Origin: JAHFDS01 sp964593795
Lineage (GTDB): Bacteria > Myxococcota_A > Polyangia > JAHFDS01
Reading direction: 5' to 3'
Length of the DNA stretch: 64,000 nt
Assembly (NCBI GenBank): GCA_964593795.1
Contig: CAZQJC010000222.1
Coordinates: 13,286-77,285 of the forward strand
Positions within the stretch are counted from its first letter, which is position 1, and each line of letters starts with the position of its first letter. The translations under genes were made by a program, and so were the position numbers. Under the pieces are notes generated by a model, which was not told the origin of the DNA, searched no databases, and was given only the letters and a program-made list of their open reading frames with translations. Positions 43,095 through 52,125 of this stretch are shown one piece after another.

Positions 43095-46000
43095 TCAGGC
43101 CTCTTCGTCGCCCTCGGCGTCGGCGGTGGCCGACGACTCGATCAGCGTGAGCGCGATCCCGAGCGCCTTCTTGGCCTTCTCGAGCGCGGCCGCGTCGGAC
43201 TGCAGCTTGCGGTACGCGCGCTGCATGGTGATCTCCAGCTCGGCGAGGCGCCGCTCGACGTCCTGCCGCGCCTGCTCGATCTCGTCCGCGCGTGCCTTGT
43301 AGGCGCTCGCCTCGGCCCGGATCTCACCGACTTCCACCTCGAGCGCCGCGCCGCGGCCGCGCTCCCCCTCGAGGTTCGCCTCGAGCGTCGCGATCTGCTC
43401 GGTCTTCTGCCCGAGGTCGCGATCCCGCGCCGCGAGCGCCCTGCCGAGGTCGGCGATCTCCTGCGCGTGGCGCTTCTGCAGCGCGGTCATCTCCGCGCCC
43501 AGACGATCCTCGATGGCCTTGGCGCGCTCCTGGCCCGAGCGGGTGGCCTCGGTGATGAGCGCGTCCGCCGTGCGCTGCTGCTCCTCGAGCGCGACGGCGT
43601 GCTCTGCGCGCACCTGCTCGAGCTCCGCCTCGTGCTGCGCGAGCGAGGTCGCGAGCTCGTCCTCCTTGAGCCGCTCGACCTCACCGAGCTGCACGGCGTG
43701 CTCGCCGCGCAGCTTCTCCATCTCGCGGCGATGCTCGGACAGCGCGCGGCCGAGCTCGAGTCGCCCCTTGTCGGCCGCGTCGGCGAGCGCGGCCTTGAGC
43801 TGCAGCATGTGCTCCGCGCGGGACATCTCGAGCGCCTCCCGCTCCCGCTCCGCGGCCGCCGCGAGCTCCGCGCGTCGCAACGCATCGGCATCCTCGAGCG
43901 CCTGCCGCGAGCGCTCGCGCTCGGCCGCCAGCGCCTCTCCTTGCTTCTGCTCGAGCGACGCGACGGTGCGGTGGGCGTGCTCCTCCCACTCGCGCGCTTC
44001 CTGCGCGGCCTGGTCCCGCGCCGCCTCGATGTCGGCCTTCGCCCGCGCCTCGAGGGCGGCCATCTCCTCGGCGTGCTTGGACTGCGCGTCCCGCAGGCGC
44101 ATCTCGTAGCTCGCGGCGAGTCCGCCGAGCTCCGTCTTGTGCCGCTCCTCGAGATCCGCGATCGCGATCGCCTGCTGGGCAGCCGCGTCCGCCAGCGCGG
44201 CCTCGCGCTGCGCATCGGCCTCGGCCGCCTGCTCCACGCGTTGCGCCTCGGCCACCTCGAGGTCCTGGACGCGCCTGGCCTCGGCATCCGCGATCCGCCG
44301 CTCGAGCTCCGCGGCGGCCCGGTCGAGCGCGGCCTTGAGCTTGCGCTCGACGGCCTCGACGTCGGCCGCCCGCTGCGCCTCTGCGCGCGCGAGCTCGTCC
44401 TGCAGGAGCGCGTCCTGCTCCTCTCGCAACGCCGCCTCGCGGTCCTCGTAGCGCTGTCGCTCCTCCGACAGCATCCCGTCGTGCGCGAGCGCGACTCGCT
44501 CGAGCTCCGCGCGGTGCTGCGCGAGGAGATCGGACTCCATCTCCACGCGTTCCTTCTGTGCGGCGAGGACCTGCGCCTCGGCCTCGGCTCGGGCCGTCTC
44601 CGCGTCGGTGACCGCGTCCTGGATGAGCTGGGCCTGCCGGCGCTTGAGGGAGTCGACCTCCTGGTGCGCCTTGCGGATCTCCGTCTGCGCGTCGTCGATG
44701 CGCTGCTTGAGCTGGCGCTCACGCTCGCGGATCTGCTCCTTGTCCTTCGCCAGCACGCCGGCGCGCTCGTTGGCCGCCGCGAGCTCGCGCTCTGCCGCCG
44801 CCTGGCGGTCCTCGGCGTCGCGCACGCGCCGCTCGAGGTCCCGCAGCTTCTGCTTGGACTCGAGGAGGGTGCGGTCCTTGCCGTCGAGCGCGTCCTTGAG
44901 ATCGAGGATCTCGCGCTCCTTCTTGTTGATGACCTCGCGGAGCGCGAGCACCTCGCGCGCCGAGGAGAACGCCTCGGGAGGGCGACTCGTGCGTCCCGGA
45001 GGCGCCGGCGCAAGGCCGATCTGCGAGGCCGGCTCGTCGAAGCGGCGCTCGAGGCCCGGCGGGGGCTGCGTGCGCCTGTGGCCCATCGGCAGCACCGGCG
45101 TCGCCGGCTCCGCCGCGGCCCAGCCCCCGTCGGAGCTCGCGGCCGATCCACGTGGATTCGTGCCGCCGTCGCCCTGGATCGTGACCGGCTCGGCGAGCTG
45201 CGCAGCGGCCACGTGCGGGGTCGGGACCTCCGCCCGCGCGACCGGGGGCGGCGTCGGGGCCAAGAGGGGGACCTCCATCCGGCCCGTGGCGTCGATGGGC
45301 ATCTCGTCGGGCGTCGGCACCTCGAGCGCCGCGGTGTGCTCGCCCGCGCCCTCGGCGTCCTCGTCACCGAGCGAGAACGACGGCAGGGCCGCGGCCGGCA
45401 GGGGCGTCGAGGACCGCATCATCGCCGAAGGGCTCTCGGACCACGGCTGGCCGCCGCTCGCCGCGGCCTCGATGGCGGCCGCCTCGCTCGAGCGCGCCTG
45501 CTCGGCGAGCCCCTTGAGCGGTGAGCTCCTCGTGTACTGGTGCTGGGGCAAGAGGCCCACCACCGCGATGCTCGGCACGGCGCGGTCGAACTCGTCGGCC
45601 GACGGCAGCGGGACGGCCGCGGTCGACTCGTGCTCGCCCTCGGGCACCGCGGTCGGGACGGGCTCCTGAGGTGCCGCAGCACGAACAGGTTCGGGCTCGG
45701 GCATGGGCTCGGCCACGGGCTCGGGCGGCACGCCGAGGTCGAGCGAAGGCAGCTCCGCCATCTCGAGCGGCGGCGCGGGGTCGGCCCGGTGCTCGAGCTC
45801 CACCTCGAGCGCCACGTCGCCCAGCTCGACGTCGATGCCGTCGAGCGGCGGCCCGGCCGGCAGCGCTTCGTCGTCGATCGCGGGCTCCTCGAGCTGCGCG
45901 AACGCCTCCTCCGCCTCCGCGTCGAAGCCCAGCGAGTCCACGCCGAGCGCGCGCTCCTGCTCGGGCTGCGCATCGAAGCCGCCCCCGAAGAGCGTGTCTC

Positions 46001-46541
46001 CCGCGTCGTCGAACCCCACGCTGCCTCCGCCGCGAGGACGCGGCACCTGCGCGGGCGGCGGCGTCGCCTCCTCCGCCAGGTCCGAGAGGTCGATCTCCGG
46101 ATCTGCACCGTCCATCGGGATCACGCCGGGGGCGGGCCGCTGCGCTGGCTCGCTCCGCCGCGGCGCCCCGAGTGGGAGCAGCCCGCCGAGGCGCGCGAGG
46201 AGATCCTCGGCGTCGAGGGGCTTCTTCGCGTAGTCCTCGGCGCGCGTCTTGAGCTTGCGGTGTCCCTCGAAGTCACGCTCCGCGTTGGGCTCGCCCGACA
46301 TCAGGACGAGCGGGATCGCCTTGAGCTCGGGGCTGCGCTTGAAGCGGTTGCAGATCGCGTAGCCGATCTTCTGGGGCTCGACGGACAGGAGCACCACCGC
46401 CGGCGGCGCGCTGATCGCCCGTTGCACGGCCGCATTTCCGTCGGCCATGGTCTCGATCTGGAAGTCGAATCGGGACAGTAGCTGCCGGATCTGCTCCGCG
46501 ACCGCGGGATCCGGCTCGATGACGAGGGCCGTGCGGGTCAA
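43095..46541 (-). CDS. AglZ/FrzS-like pseudo-receiver coiled-coil protein
   Basis: The 1148-residue product has an N-terminal receiver-like domain (1-125), a Pro/Glu/Ala-rich disordered region (about 130-510) and a very long coiled coil (about 520-1130). The receiver matches the FrzS/AglZ pattern in GYAICNRFKRSPELKAIPLVLMSG and HRKLKTRAEDYAKKPLDAEDL, and the expected phospho-Asp is replaced (VVLLSVEPQ). The coil starts LREVINKKEREILDLKDALDGKDR, as in AglZ. In Myxococcus, AglZ supports adventurous gliding and FrzS type IV pilus motility; which of the two this resembles more is open. Start TTG 46541, with GGAG upstream. Confidence 0.75.
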   Translation of the reverse strand: MTRTALVIEPDPAVAEQIRQLLSRFDFQIETMADGNAAVQRAISAPPAVVLLSVEPQKIGYAICNRFKRSPELKAIPLVLMSGEPNAERDFEGHRKLKTRAEDYAKKPLDAEDLLARLGGLLPLGAPRRSEPAQRPAPGVIPMDGADPEIDLSDLAEEATPPPAQVPRPRGGGSVGFDDAGDTLFGGGFDAQPEQERALGVDSLGFDAEAEEAFAQLEEPAIDDEALPAGPPLDGIDVELGDVALEVELEHRADPAPPLEMAELPSLDLGVPPEPVAEPMPEPEPVRAAAPQEPVPTAVPEGEHESTAAVPLPSADEFDRAVPSIAVVGLLPQHQYTRSSPLKGLAEQARSSEAAAIEAAASGGQPWSESPSAMMRSSTPLPAAALPSFSLGDEDAEGAGEHTAALEVPTPDEMPIDATGRMEVPLLAPTPPPVARAEVPTPHVAAAQLAEPVTIQGDGGTNPRGSAASSDGGWAAAEPATPVLPMGHRRTQPPPGLERRFDEPASQIGLAPAPPGRTSRPPEAFSSAREVLALREVINKKEREILDLKDALDGKDRTLLESKQKLRDLERRVRDAEDRQAAAERELAAANERAGVLAKDKEQIRERERQLKQRIDDAQTEIRKAHQEVDSLKRRQAQLIQDAVTDAETARAEAEAQVLAAQKERVEMESDLLAQHRAELERVALAHDGMLSEERQRYEDREAALREEQDALLQDELARAEAQRAADVEAVERKLKAALDRAAAELERRIADAEARRVQDLEVAEAQRVEQAAEADAQREAALADAAAQQAIAIADLEERHKTELGGLAASYEMRLRDAQSKHAEEMAALEARAKADIEAARDQAAQEAREWEEHAHRTVASLEQKQGEALAAERERSRQALEDADALRRAELAAAAEREREALEMSRAEHMLQLKAALADAADKGRLELGRALSEHRREMEKLRGEHAVQLGEVERLKEDELATSLAQHEAELEQVRAEHAVALEEQQRTADALITEATRSGQERAKAIEDRLGAEMTALQKRHAQEIADLGRALAARDRDLGQKTEQIATLEANLEGERGRGAALEVEVGEIRAEASAYKARADEIEQARQDVERRLAELEITMQRAYRKLQSDAAALEKAKKALGIALTLIESSATADAEGDEEA

Positions 46542-46610
46542 GTGGAGGCGCTCCGGAACGAAAGCGTACCACGACCGCCGCCCGGCGTAGTCACCGGTGG
46601 TGGAGGAACG

Positions 46611-47369
46611 TCAGGGGCCCCCGACCAGGCGCAGGAGGCGGTCCTCATCCACGTCGGTCGTGACCACGTAGCCGAGCCCGTCGTCCTGGAACATGGCCGA
46701 GCGGTAGCCGCCGCGCCGGTCCAGGTACACCTCCCGCGCTCCGATCCGCTTGCGCTCGCGCAGGTCCGACCCCGGGTCCTGCCCTTGCGGATCGAACACG
46801 AACACCGAGACCTTGTGGCTCCGGGCCTGATCGTCCGGCAGGTCGTACACGAGCAGCGCGCCGTCGTGGCCGTCCATCCGGTGCAGGCGGGCTCCGAGGA
46901 GCTGCGCCTTGCCCATCACCGGCGGCACGACGCGGAAGGGCACGCGGGGCTGCAGCCAGTTCGCGACGCGCGTCGGGTCGGGTCCCGTCACGTCGACCGG
47001 CAGGTCGCGCCGGTGGTCCTGCCGCGCCTGCTCGACGAACATCGGTCGGGGCACGCGTGGCCACAGGACCATCAGCGCGGCCGCGGCCGCCGCCAGCGGC
47101 AGGCCGAGGCGGGTCGCCCAGAACCCGGGGCCGCGCAGCTCGCGGCGCGTGCTCGCGATCTCCGCGCGAACGCGCGTTCGCAGGTGCGCTGGCGCGGGCG
47201 GCGTCGGCAGCGCCGCCCTCAGGGCGAGCTTGTACTCCGACAGCGCGTGGAGCTCGGAGCGGCAACTCGTGCAGCTCGCACCGTGGGACTCTATCTCCGA
47301 ACGATCGAGCCCCGCGAGCTCTCCGTCCACGTAGGCCGGCAGGAAACGTCGCGCATCCTGGCAGTTCAC
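46611..47369 (-). CDS. Zinc-finger anti-sigma factor
   Basis: The GTG at 47369 overlaps the sigma gene stop by 4 nt (GTGA). The 252-residue product begins with a ZAS-type domain, CQDARRFLPAYVDGELAGLDRSEIESHGASC..C, giving the His-x3-Cys-x2-Cys cluster, then a single transmembrane helix (about 87-105) and a periplasmic C-terminal domain rich in basic residues that may sense a signal. It should hold the ECF sigma factor inactive at the membrane. The AglZ/FrzS-like gene starts 69 bp further on the same strand. Confidence 0.85.
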   Translation of the reverse strand: MNCQDARRFLPAYVDGELAGLDRSEIESHGASCTSCRSELHALSEYKLALRAALPTPPAPAHLRTRVRAEIASTRRELRGPGFWATRLGLPLAAAAAALMVLWPRVPRPMFVEQARQDHRRDLPVDVTGPDPTRVANWLQPRVPFRVVPPVMGKAQLLGARLHRMDGHDGALLVYDLPDDQARSHKVSVFVFDPQGQDPGSDLRERKRIGAREVYLDRRGGYRSAMFQDDGLGYVVTTDVDEDRLLRLVGGP

Positions 47370-48001
47370 TTCACACCTCGCTCGGACTTCTGGCGCTCGG
47401 ACCTGTGGGCATGGCGGCCCTCCTCGATGGACACGACGACACCGCCCGGCTCGTCGTCCTCGTCCTCCACGATCGCACGCTCGCCGAGCGCCTCGCGGAG
47501 CAGCTTCCGTCCGCGGTGCAGGCGGCTCATCACCGTGCCCACGGGACACCCCATGACCTCCGCGATCTCGCGGTACGACAGCTCCTCGAGGTCTGCCAGC
47601 ACCACGGCCAGCCGGAAGTCGTGGGGCAGCGACTCGAGCGCCGCCTGGATCTCCGCGGCGGTGCGCCGCGAGATCGCCTCCGCCTCGGGCGATCGCGGCT
47701 CGCTCGGCACGAGCGCCCCCTGGTCCTCTACGTCCGTCATGACCTCTCGCTCGCGGGAGCGGTCGCGGTAGTCGTTGTTGAAGAGGTTCGACAGGATCTT
47801 GAACAGCCAGGCCTTGGCGTTCGTGCCGCGCTCGAAGCGATGGAAGAAGCGGAACGCCTTGACCATCGTGTCCTGCACGAGGTCCTCGGCGTCGCGTCCG
47901 TTGCGCGTCAGGCGAAGCGCGAGCGCGTACAGGGCGTCGAGGTGCGGTAGCGTCACCGCCTCGAAGTCGTCCGCGGGCTTGGCGCGTGTCAGCCAACTCA
48001 C
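47366..48001 (-). CDS. ECF (RpoE-like) sigma factor
   Basis: The 211-residue product has sigma region 2 (ALRLTRNGRDAEDLVQDTMVKAFRFFHRFERGTNAKAWLFKILSNLFNNDYR) and region 4 (ALESLPHDFRLAVVLADLEELSYREIAEVMGCPVGTVMSRLHRGRKLLREAL) and no region 1 or 3. A 30-residue tail follows region 4. It is cognate to the downstream anti-sigma gene. Its regulon cannot be read here; a divergent outer-membrane-protein gene 148 bp away is a candidate. Confidence 0.92.
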   Translation of the reverse strand: MSWLTRAKPADDFEAVTLPHLDALYALALRLTRNGRDAEDLVQDTMVKAFRFFHRFERGTNAKAWLFKILSNLFNNDYRDRSREREVMTDVEDQGALVPSEPRSPEAEAISRRTAAEIQAALESLPHDFRLAVVLADLEELSYREIAEVMGCPVGTVMSRLHRGRKLLREALGERAIVEDEDDEPGGVVVSIEEGRHAHRSERQKSERGVK

Positions 48002-48136
48002 GAGGGGGAAACCCCGGTCCTCACGGAATCATTCCCACGAGCGGACATCGTAGAGCAGTCCTCGGCCTCCGGCGGGCGCAACCCGATGCCTGCTTGGATT
48101 GATCAGTGATTCCGACTGGATGGGCTCCGCATGAGG

Positions 48137-48142
48137 TATGCT
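48137..48142 (+). promoter_or_regulatory. -10-like hexamer TATGCT, 6 nt before the start codon
   Basis: TATGCT is followed by CGGTGA and then ATG 48149, so the transcript is predicted to begin at the ATG. No ribosome binding site is seen. Confidence 0.5.
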
Positions 48143-48148
48143 CGGTGA

Positions 48149-49249
48149 ATGGTGCGTGCGGCGAGGCGGCTGGTGCTGATCGGGACCCTCCTCGCGGGCA
48201 CCAGCGCCCGGGCGGAGGAAGGCATGCTCGAGAGCGTGCTCGGCGATGGCTCGAGTGCCCGCGTACAGGGTGGCGTCTGGTACGCGTGGTGGTCGCCCAC
48301 GGCGATCGGCGGCAGCAAGGTCGGCCTCTCGATCGACCCCACGCTGCTGACCGAGACCGGCGTCAGCCTGCAGGTCGGCAAGCGCGCCAACCTGGGCGTC
48401 GAGTACTTCGCGGACAACCTCTTCGACTCGATGAAGTTCGAGGCGTCCAAGCAGATCGGCGCCGGCCAGACCGAGGCGGCCGCGCGCCTGCTCGTCGCGG
48501 CGCTCAAGCTCGGGCTCACGGACGACTGGTCGATCAAGGGCCGCGCGACGCTCGGCCGCTTCCAGGGCACCATCAAGCCGGAGAAGGACACGCAGATCAC
48601 CGTGGACGGTCAGGCGCTCGGCAGCGGCAGCAAGTTCGGGTGGTCGAGCCACTTCTCGGTCTACGACGCGAGCGCCCTCTACGACCTCGGCAAGCGCCTC
48701 GGGAACGACGAGGGGCACATGCGCGCCGGTCTGGGTCTCCGCGTCTCGAGCTTCCGCACGCCGGTCCCGATGTCGTTCGTCGCGTCCGGGCCGGTTCGGG
48801 ATCCGGCCAGCGGCCAGCTCGTGCCGGGGGTGTCGTCGATCGTCGCGACCTCCGACTACGCGAGCATCGGTGCGCAGATCGTGCTGCTCGACGCGGAGCT
48901 CGTCCGCGACCGGGGCAGCCTGGCGGCCGAGGTCGCGTTCTTCTACGGCTTCGGCGGCTACGAGAGCGACCTCGTCGGCAAGGTGAGCGGGTCGTCGCTC
49001 GGCTTCGACATGTCGGCGCGCGCGGGCCACGAGCTCTTCAAGCTCGGACCCATGGGCGTGTGGGGGCACCTCGGGTTTCGCCTGATCGGTCAGCTCGTCC
49101 GCGTGGGCGATCCGGGGAGCGCCAAGGGCGAGCCGGTGACGCTCAAGGGCACGTTCGGCAGCATCCCGAGCGGGACCAGGGGCGAGGTGACGATGACGAC
49201 GTCGGACTACTTCTATGGACCGACGGCCACGCTCGCGCTCCACTTCTGA
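48149..49249 (+). CDS. Predicted outer-membrane beta-barrel protein
   Basis: The 366-residue product has a signal peptide (RRLVLIGTLLAGTSARA, cleaved before EEG) and alternating short hydrophobic/polar strands, ending in ATLALHF, with the terminal Phe typical of barrel proteins. I do not recognise the family. It probably sits in the outer membrane. It is divergent from the ECF sigma gene, which might control it. A stand-alone gene. Confidence 0.7.
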   Translation: MVRAARRLVLIGTLLAGTSARAEEGMLESVLGDGSSARVQGGVWYAWWSPTAIGGSKVGLSIDPTLLTETGVSLQVGKRANLGVEYFADNLFDSMKFEASKQIGAGQTEAAARLLVAALKLGLTDDWSIKGRATLGRFQGTIKPEKDTQITVDGQALGSGSKFGWSSHFSVYDASALYDLGKRLGNDEGHMRAGLGLRVSSFRTPVPMSFVASGPVRDPASGQLVPGVSSIVATSDYASIGAQIVLLDAELVRDRGSLAAEVAFFYGFGGYESDLVGKVSGSSLGFDMSARAGHELFKLGPMGVWGHLGFRLIGQLVRVGDPGSAKGEPVTLKGTFGSIPSGTRGEVTMTTSDYFYGPTATLALHF

Positions 49250-49327
49250 CCCGCTCACCGCGTCGCCGTCGTGACGTGTCCGGCCCGATCCCCCCGCATC
49301 GAGCCGTCTGCTAGCATGCGCCCCCGC

Positions 49328-50329
49328 ATGGCCCCCGCATCCGAGTCCGCCGTCCCGACGCGCCCGCGCCCCGGGGTGCTGCGCATGTTCCGGTGGCTCG
49401 GCCCCGACTACACGGTCCTCCTGGTCTTCGCGCTCCTCTTCGTGGTCCTGGCGTTCGTGTACGGCGCGCGCTGGAACTTCTTCAACCTGACGATCTTCGG
49501 CGCCCTCGGCATGGCGGCCGTCTTCGTGGGCGGCACGGCGGTGATGCACGCGAGGCGGCTGTGGCGCCGCGAGCCGGGGGCCATCGCCTACTTCAAGCGC
49601 CGCAGCCTCGAGGTCACGCGCGACTTCGGGCCGTTCATCGGCCTCATGCTCGTCTACGAGCACCTCTACATGTACACGGGCGTCATCCGCCAGGGGCGCA
49701 TCGACGCCTCGCTGATGGCGGCCGACATCACGCTCTTCGGCGTCGAGCCCACCCTCTGGATCGGCAAGGTCGCGCACCCGGTCCTCACCGACATATTCGC
49801 AGTCGCGTATGCGTCGTACTTCCCGATGCCGCTCTTCCTCTGCCTCGTCCTGCAGCTCCGCGGCCGCCGCCACGACTTCCAGGAGCTCGTCACGGCGATC
49901 ACCGTGGCCTTCTACACGGGCTTCCTCGGTTACCTCTTCTTCCCGGCCGGGCCGCCGCGGTTCTACGAGCCGATCCTGCCGCTCTTCGATCCGCCGATCC
50001 TCAAGAGCGCGCTCGGCTTCTTCGAGACCTCGCAGGCCACGTGGGACGCCGCCAACCAGGTCAAGGTGTCCGCCTCGTTTCCGAGCATGCACTGCGGCCT
50101 GTCGATGCTGACCCTCATCTATGCGTGGCGCTTCCGCGACATGGTCAAGCGGCGCGCGCTCCTGCTCGGCGTGTTCGTCGTGTGCACCGTGACGCTGTGG
50201 ACCTCGACGATCTACCTCCGGCACCACTGGGTCGTGGACTGCTTCGCGGGCTGGGCAGTCGCCTTCTTCGCCGCGTTCGCCGCGCCGCGCCTGCGCAAGG
50301 CCTGGGGCGGCGGCGCCCTCGAGGACTAG
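49328..50329 (+). CDS. PAP2-family membrane phosphatase
   Basis: The product has about six membrane helices and the PAP2/inositolphosphotransferase signature: SFPSMHCGLSML and, later, YLRHHWVVDCFAGW, the two His-containing blocks of the active site, with FPAGPPRFYEP before them. It probably removes a phosphate from a lipid or transfers a phospho-head group at the membrane. I place the start at ATG 49328 because an earlier ATG (49316) lies inside a TAGCAT hexamer that looks like the -10. Convergent with the next gene: the two stops overlap within CTAG. Confidence 0.8.
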   Translation: MAPASESAVPTRPRPGVLRMFRWLGPDYTVLLVFALLFVVLAFVYGARWNFFNLTIFGALGMAAVFVGGTAVMHARRLWRREPGAIAYFKRRSLEVTRDFGPFIGLMLVYEHLYMYTGVIRQGRIDASLMAADITLFGVEPTLWIGKVAHPVLTDIFAVAYASYFPMPLFLCLVLQLRGRRHDFQELVTAITVAFYTGFLGYLFFPAGPPRFYEPILPLFDPPILKSALGFFETSQATWDAANQVKVSASFPSMHCGLSMLTLIYAWRFRDMVKRRALLLGVFVVCTVTLWTSTIYLRHHWVVDCFAGWAVAFFAAFAAPRLRKAWGGGALED

Positions 50330-51330
50330 CTCTTTGCTCCCAGGTCCTTGATCTCCGGGGCCCCCGGCGCCTTCGGCACGCCGTACCGCGCCAGCATGAT
50401 CCCACCGTAGAGCGTGACCGGGACGATCTGCATGACGTGGTAGAGGACCGCGAATGCCAGCGCCCGATCCCTGGGCAGCCCCAGGATCTCGAGCGCGATC
50501 ACGATGCTGCCCTCGAACACGCCGAGCTGGGCCGGCGTCGAGGGCAGGGCGATCGCCAGGTTGAGCCCGAGCAGCATGAACGCCGCGGCCCAGAACGACG
50601 GCTCGATGCCGACGGCGTGCATGCACAGGATCACCGCCCACGCGTCGATCACCCACGTGGCGACCGAGAGCAGGAGCGCCAGCGCCAGCGCGCGCGGCGC
50701 CCGCAGGTTGGCCATGCCCTCGCCGATCTTCTTGAAGAGGCGCGCGAGGCGCGTCGCGCCGCCGCTCTTCTCGCCGTGGCGCGCGACGAAGTACATGACC
50801 GCCACGCCGACCACGCCGCCCACACCCACCGCCGCGATCGCGATGCGCGCCGAGCCGGGCAGCTCGGGCAGGAACAGCGGCAACGGCAGCACGAACACGA
50901 TGAGACCCAGCACCTCGTAGACCTTCTCGAGGAGCTGCGTGCCCGTGGCGCCGTCGACCGGCACGCCGTCCTTGGCGACGAACCAGATGCGCACCGCCTC
51001 GCCCATGCGGGCGGGCAGGAGGTTCGACGCGGCGAAGCCCGCGAGCAGGTAATTGTAGACGCGGTGCTGCGGAAGCCGCTTCATCGGCGCCAGCATGAGC
51101 CACCAGCGCACGGACTTCGCCGGCAGGTGCAGCACCATGTTGATGACGGCGGCCGCCGCGACGAGCCAGTAGTTTGCCTGTACGAGCGCGCTCCACGCGC
51201 CCGCGAGATCGACCTTCTTCCAGAAGTACCAGCCGCAGGCCGCGAGCACGACCAGCGACACCATCACCTTGATCAGCGTGCGCCGGAAGGTCGCGGGCCG
51301 AGCGGCCTCGGGTGCGGTGGGCTCGCCCAT
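50326..51330 (-). CDS. LPG-synthase-type integral membrane protein (UPF0104 family)
   Basis: The 334-residue product has about eight membrane helices in the pattern of the lysylphosphatidylglycerol synthase transmembrane family: ARMGEAVRIWFV, LLEKVYEVLGL, and NLAIALPSTPAQLGVFEGS near the C-terminus. Family members flip or transfer lipids, or serve in surface glycan export; this one has no soluble synthase domain. Its ATG shares one base with the stop of the deacetylase gene (TGATG), so they are coupled. Confidence 0.8.
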   Translation of the reverse strand: MGEPTAPEAARPATFRRTLIKVMVSLVVLAACGWYFWKKVDLAGAWSALVQANYWLVAAAAVINMVLHLPAKSVRWWLMLAPMKRLPQHRVYNYLLAGFAASNLLPARMGEAVRIWFVAKDGVPVDGATGTQLLEKVYEVLGLIVFVLPLPLFLPELPGSARIAIAAVGVGGVVGVAVMYFVARHGEKSGGATRLARLFKKIGEGMANLRAPRALALALLLSVATWVIDAWAVILCMHAVGIEPSFWAAAFMLLGLNLAIALPSTPAQLGVFEGSIVIALEILGLPRDRALAFAVLYHVMQIVPVTLYGGIMLARYGVPKAPGAPEIKDLGAKS

Positions 51331-52109
51331 CAGGCCCGCGGAGCGCCGAGCAGCTCGGTGAGCGTGACCGGCTCGAGGCCGCGCGCCTTGCAGGCCGAGA
51401 GGATGCGGTCGAGGGCGCTTGCGGTCTGGGTGCGATCGAGGCCGCGCTCCCCGTCGTGCAGGAGCAGGATCTCGCCGTCGGACAGGCGCTCGCCACGCTC
51501 GCCGATGGTGCGCGCGACGATGGCGTCCACGCCCGGGCAGTCCGTGTCCCAGACGCCGCGCGTCCAGGCCACGAGCCGGAGCCCGTTCCGGCGCAGGGCG
51601 GCCGGCAGGAACGGGCTCTTGAAGCCGTGCGGCGCGCGGAACCACCGCGGCCTCGGCGCGCCCGTGCCCTCGATGGCGGCCTGGGCCTCGGCGAGCTGCC
51701 TGTGCACTTCCGCGGGCGAGCGCCACGCCACGATCGCGTGGTCCATCGTGTGGTTGCCGATCTCGTGGCCCCCGGCGGCGATGCGCCTGACGAGCTCGGG
51801 CTGGGCGGCGGCGGATTCGCCGACCACGAAGAACGTGGCGCGCGCGCGGTGCCGGCTGAGCGCTTCGAGGACGCCGACAGTCGCCTCGCCGTTCGGGCCG
51901 TCGTCGAACGTCAGCGCGATGCGCCCGGTGCCTCGCGGGCCGCGCCAGGGCGCGAGCCCGAGGCCCGGCAGGAAGAGGTGGCACGCGTACAGGCCGAGCG
52001 CGATCCACGCCGCGAGCGCCCACACGCCGCCGAGCACGAGGAGCCCCCAGCCGGCAGCCGCGAAGCCGCCGAGGTAGCCGAGCGCCTGGAAGTATGCGTG
52101 TAGCGGCAT
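51330..52109 (-). CDS. Polysaccharide deacetylase (NodB family), membrane-anchored
   Basis: The 259-residue product has two hydrophobic segments at the N-terminus (to about residue 55), then a NodB domain: TFDDGPN (catalytic Asp and metal Asp), NHTMDH (metal His pair), RAPHGFKSPF, WDTDCPG and LLLHDG. All catalytic motifs are present. It should remove N-acetyl groups from a cell-surface glycan or a lipid-linked sugar. I start at ATG 52109, because upstream residues are composition noise. Third gene of a four-gene minus operon. Confidence 0.87.
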   Translation of the reverse strand: MPLHAYFQALGYLGGFAAAGWGLLVLGGVWALAAWIALGLYACHLFLPGLGLAPWRGPRGTGRIALTFDDGPNGEATVGVLEALSRHRARATFFVVGESAAAQPELVRRIAAGGHEIGNHTMDHAIVAWRSPAEVHRQLAEAQAAIEGTGAPRPRWFRAPHGFKSPFLPAALRRNGLRLVAWTRGVWDTDCPGVDAIVARTIGERGERLSDGEILLLHDGERGLDRTQTASALDRILSACKARGLEPVTLTELLGAPRA

Positions 52110-52125
52110 GTGTTCAGCGCGGGCG

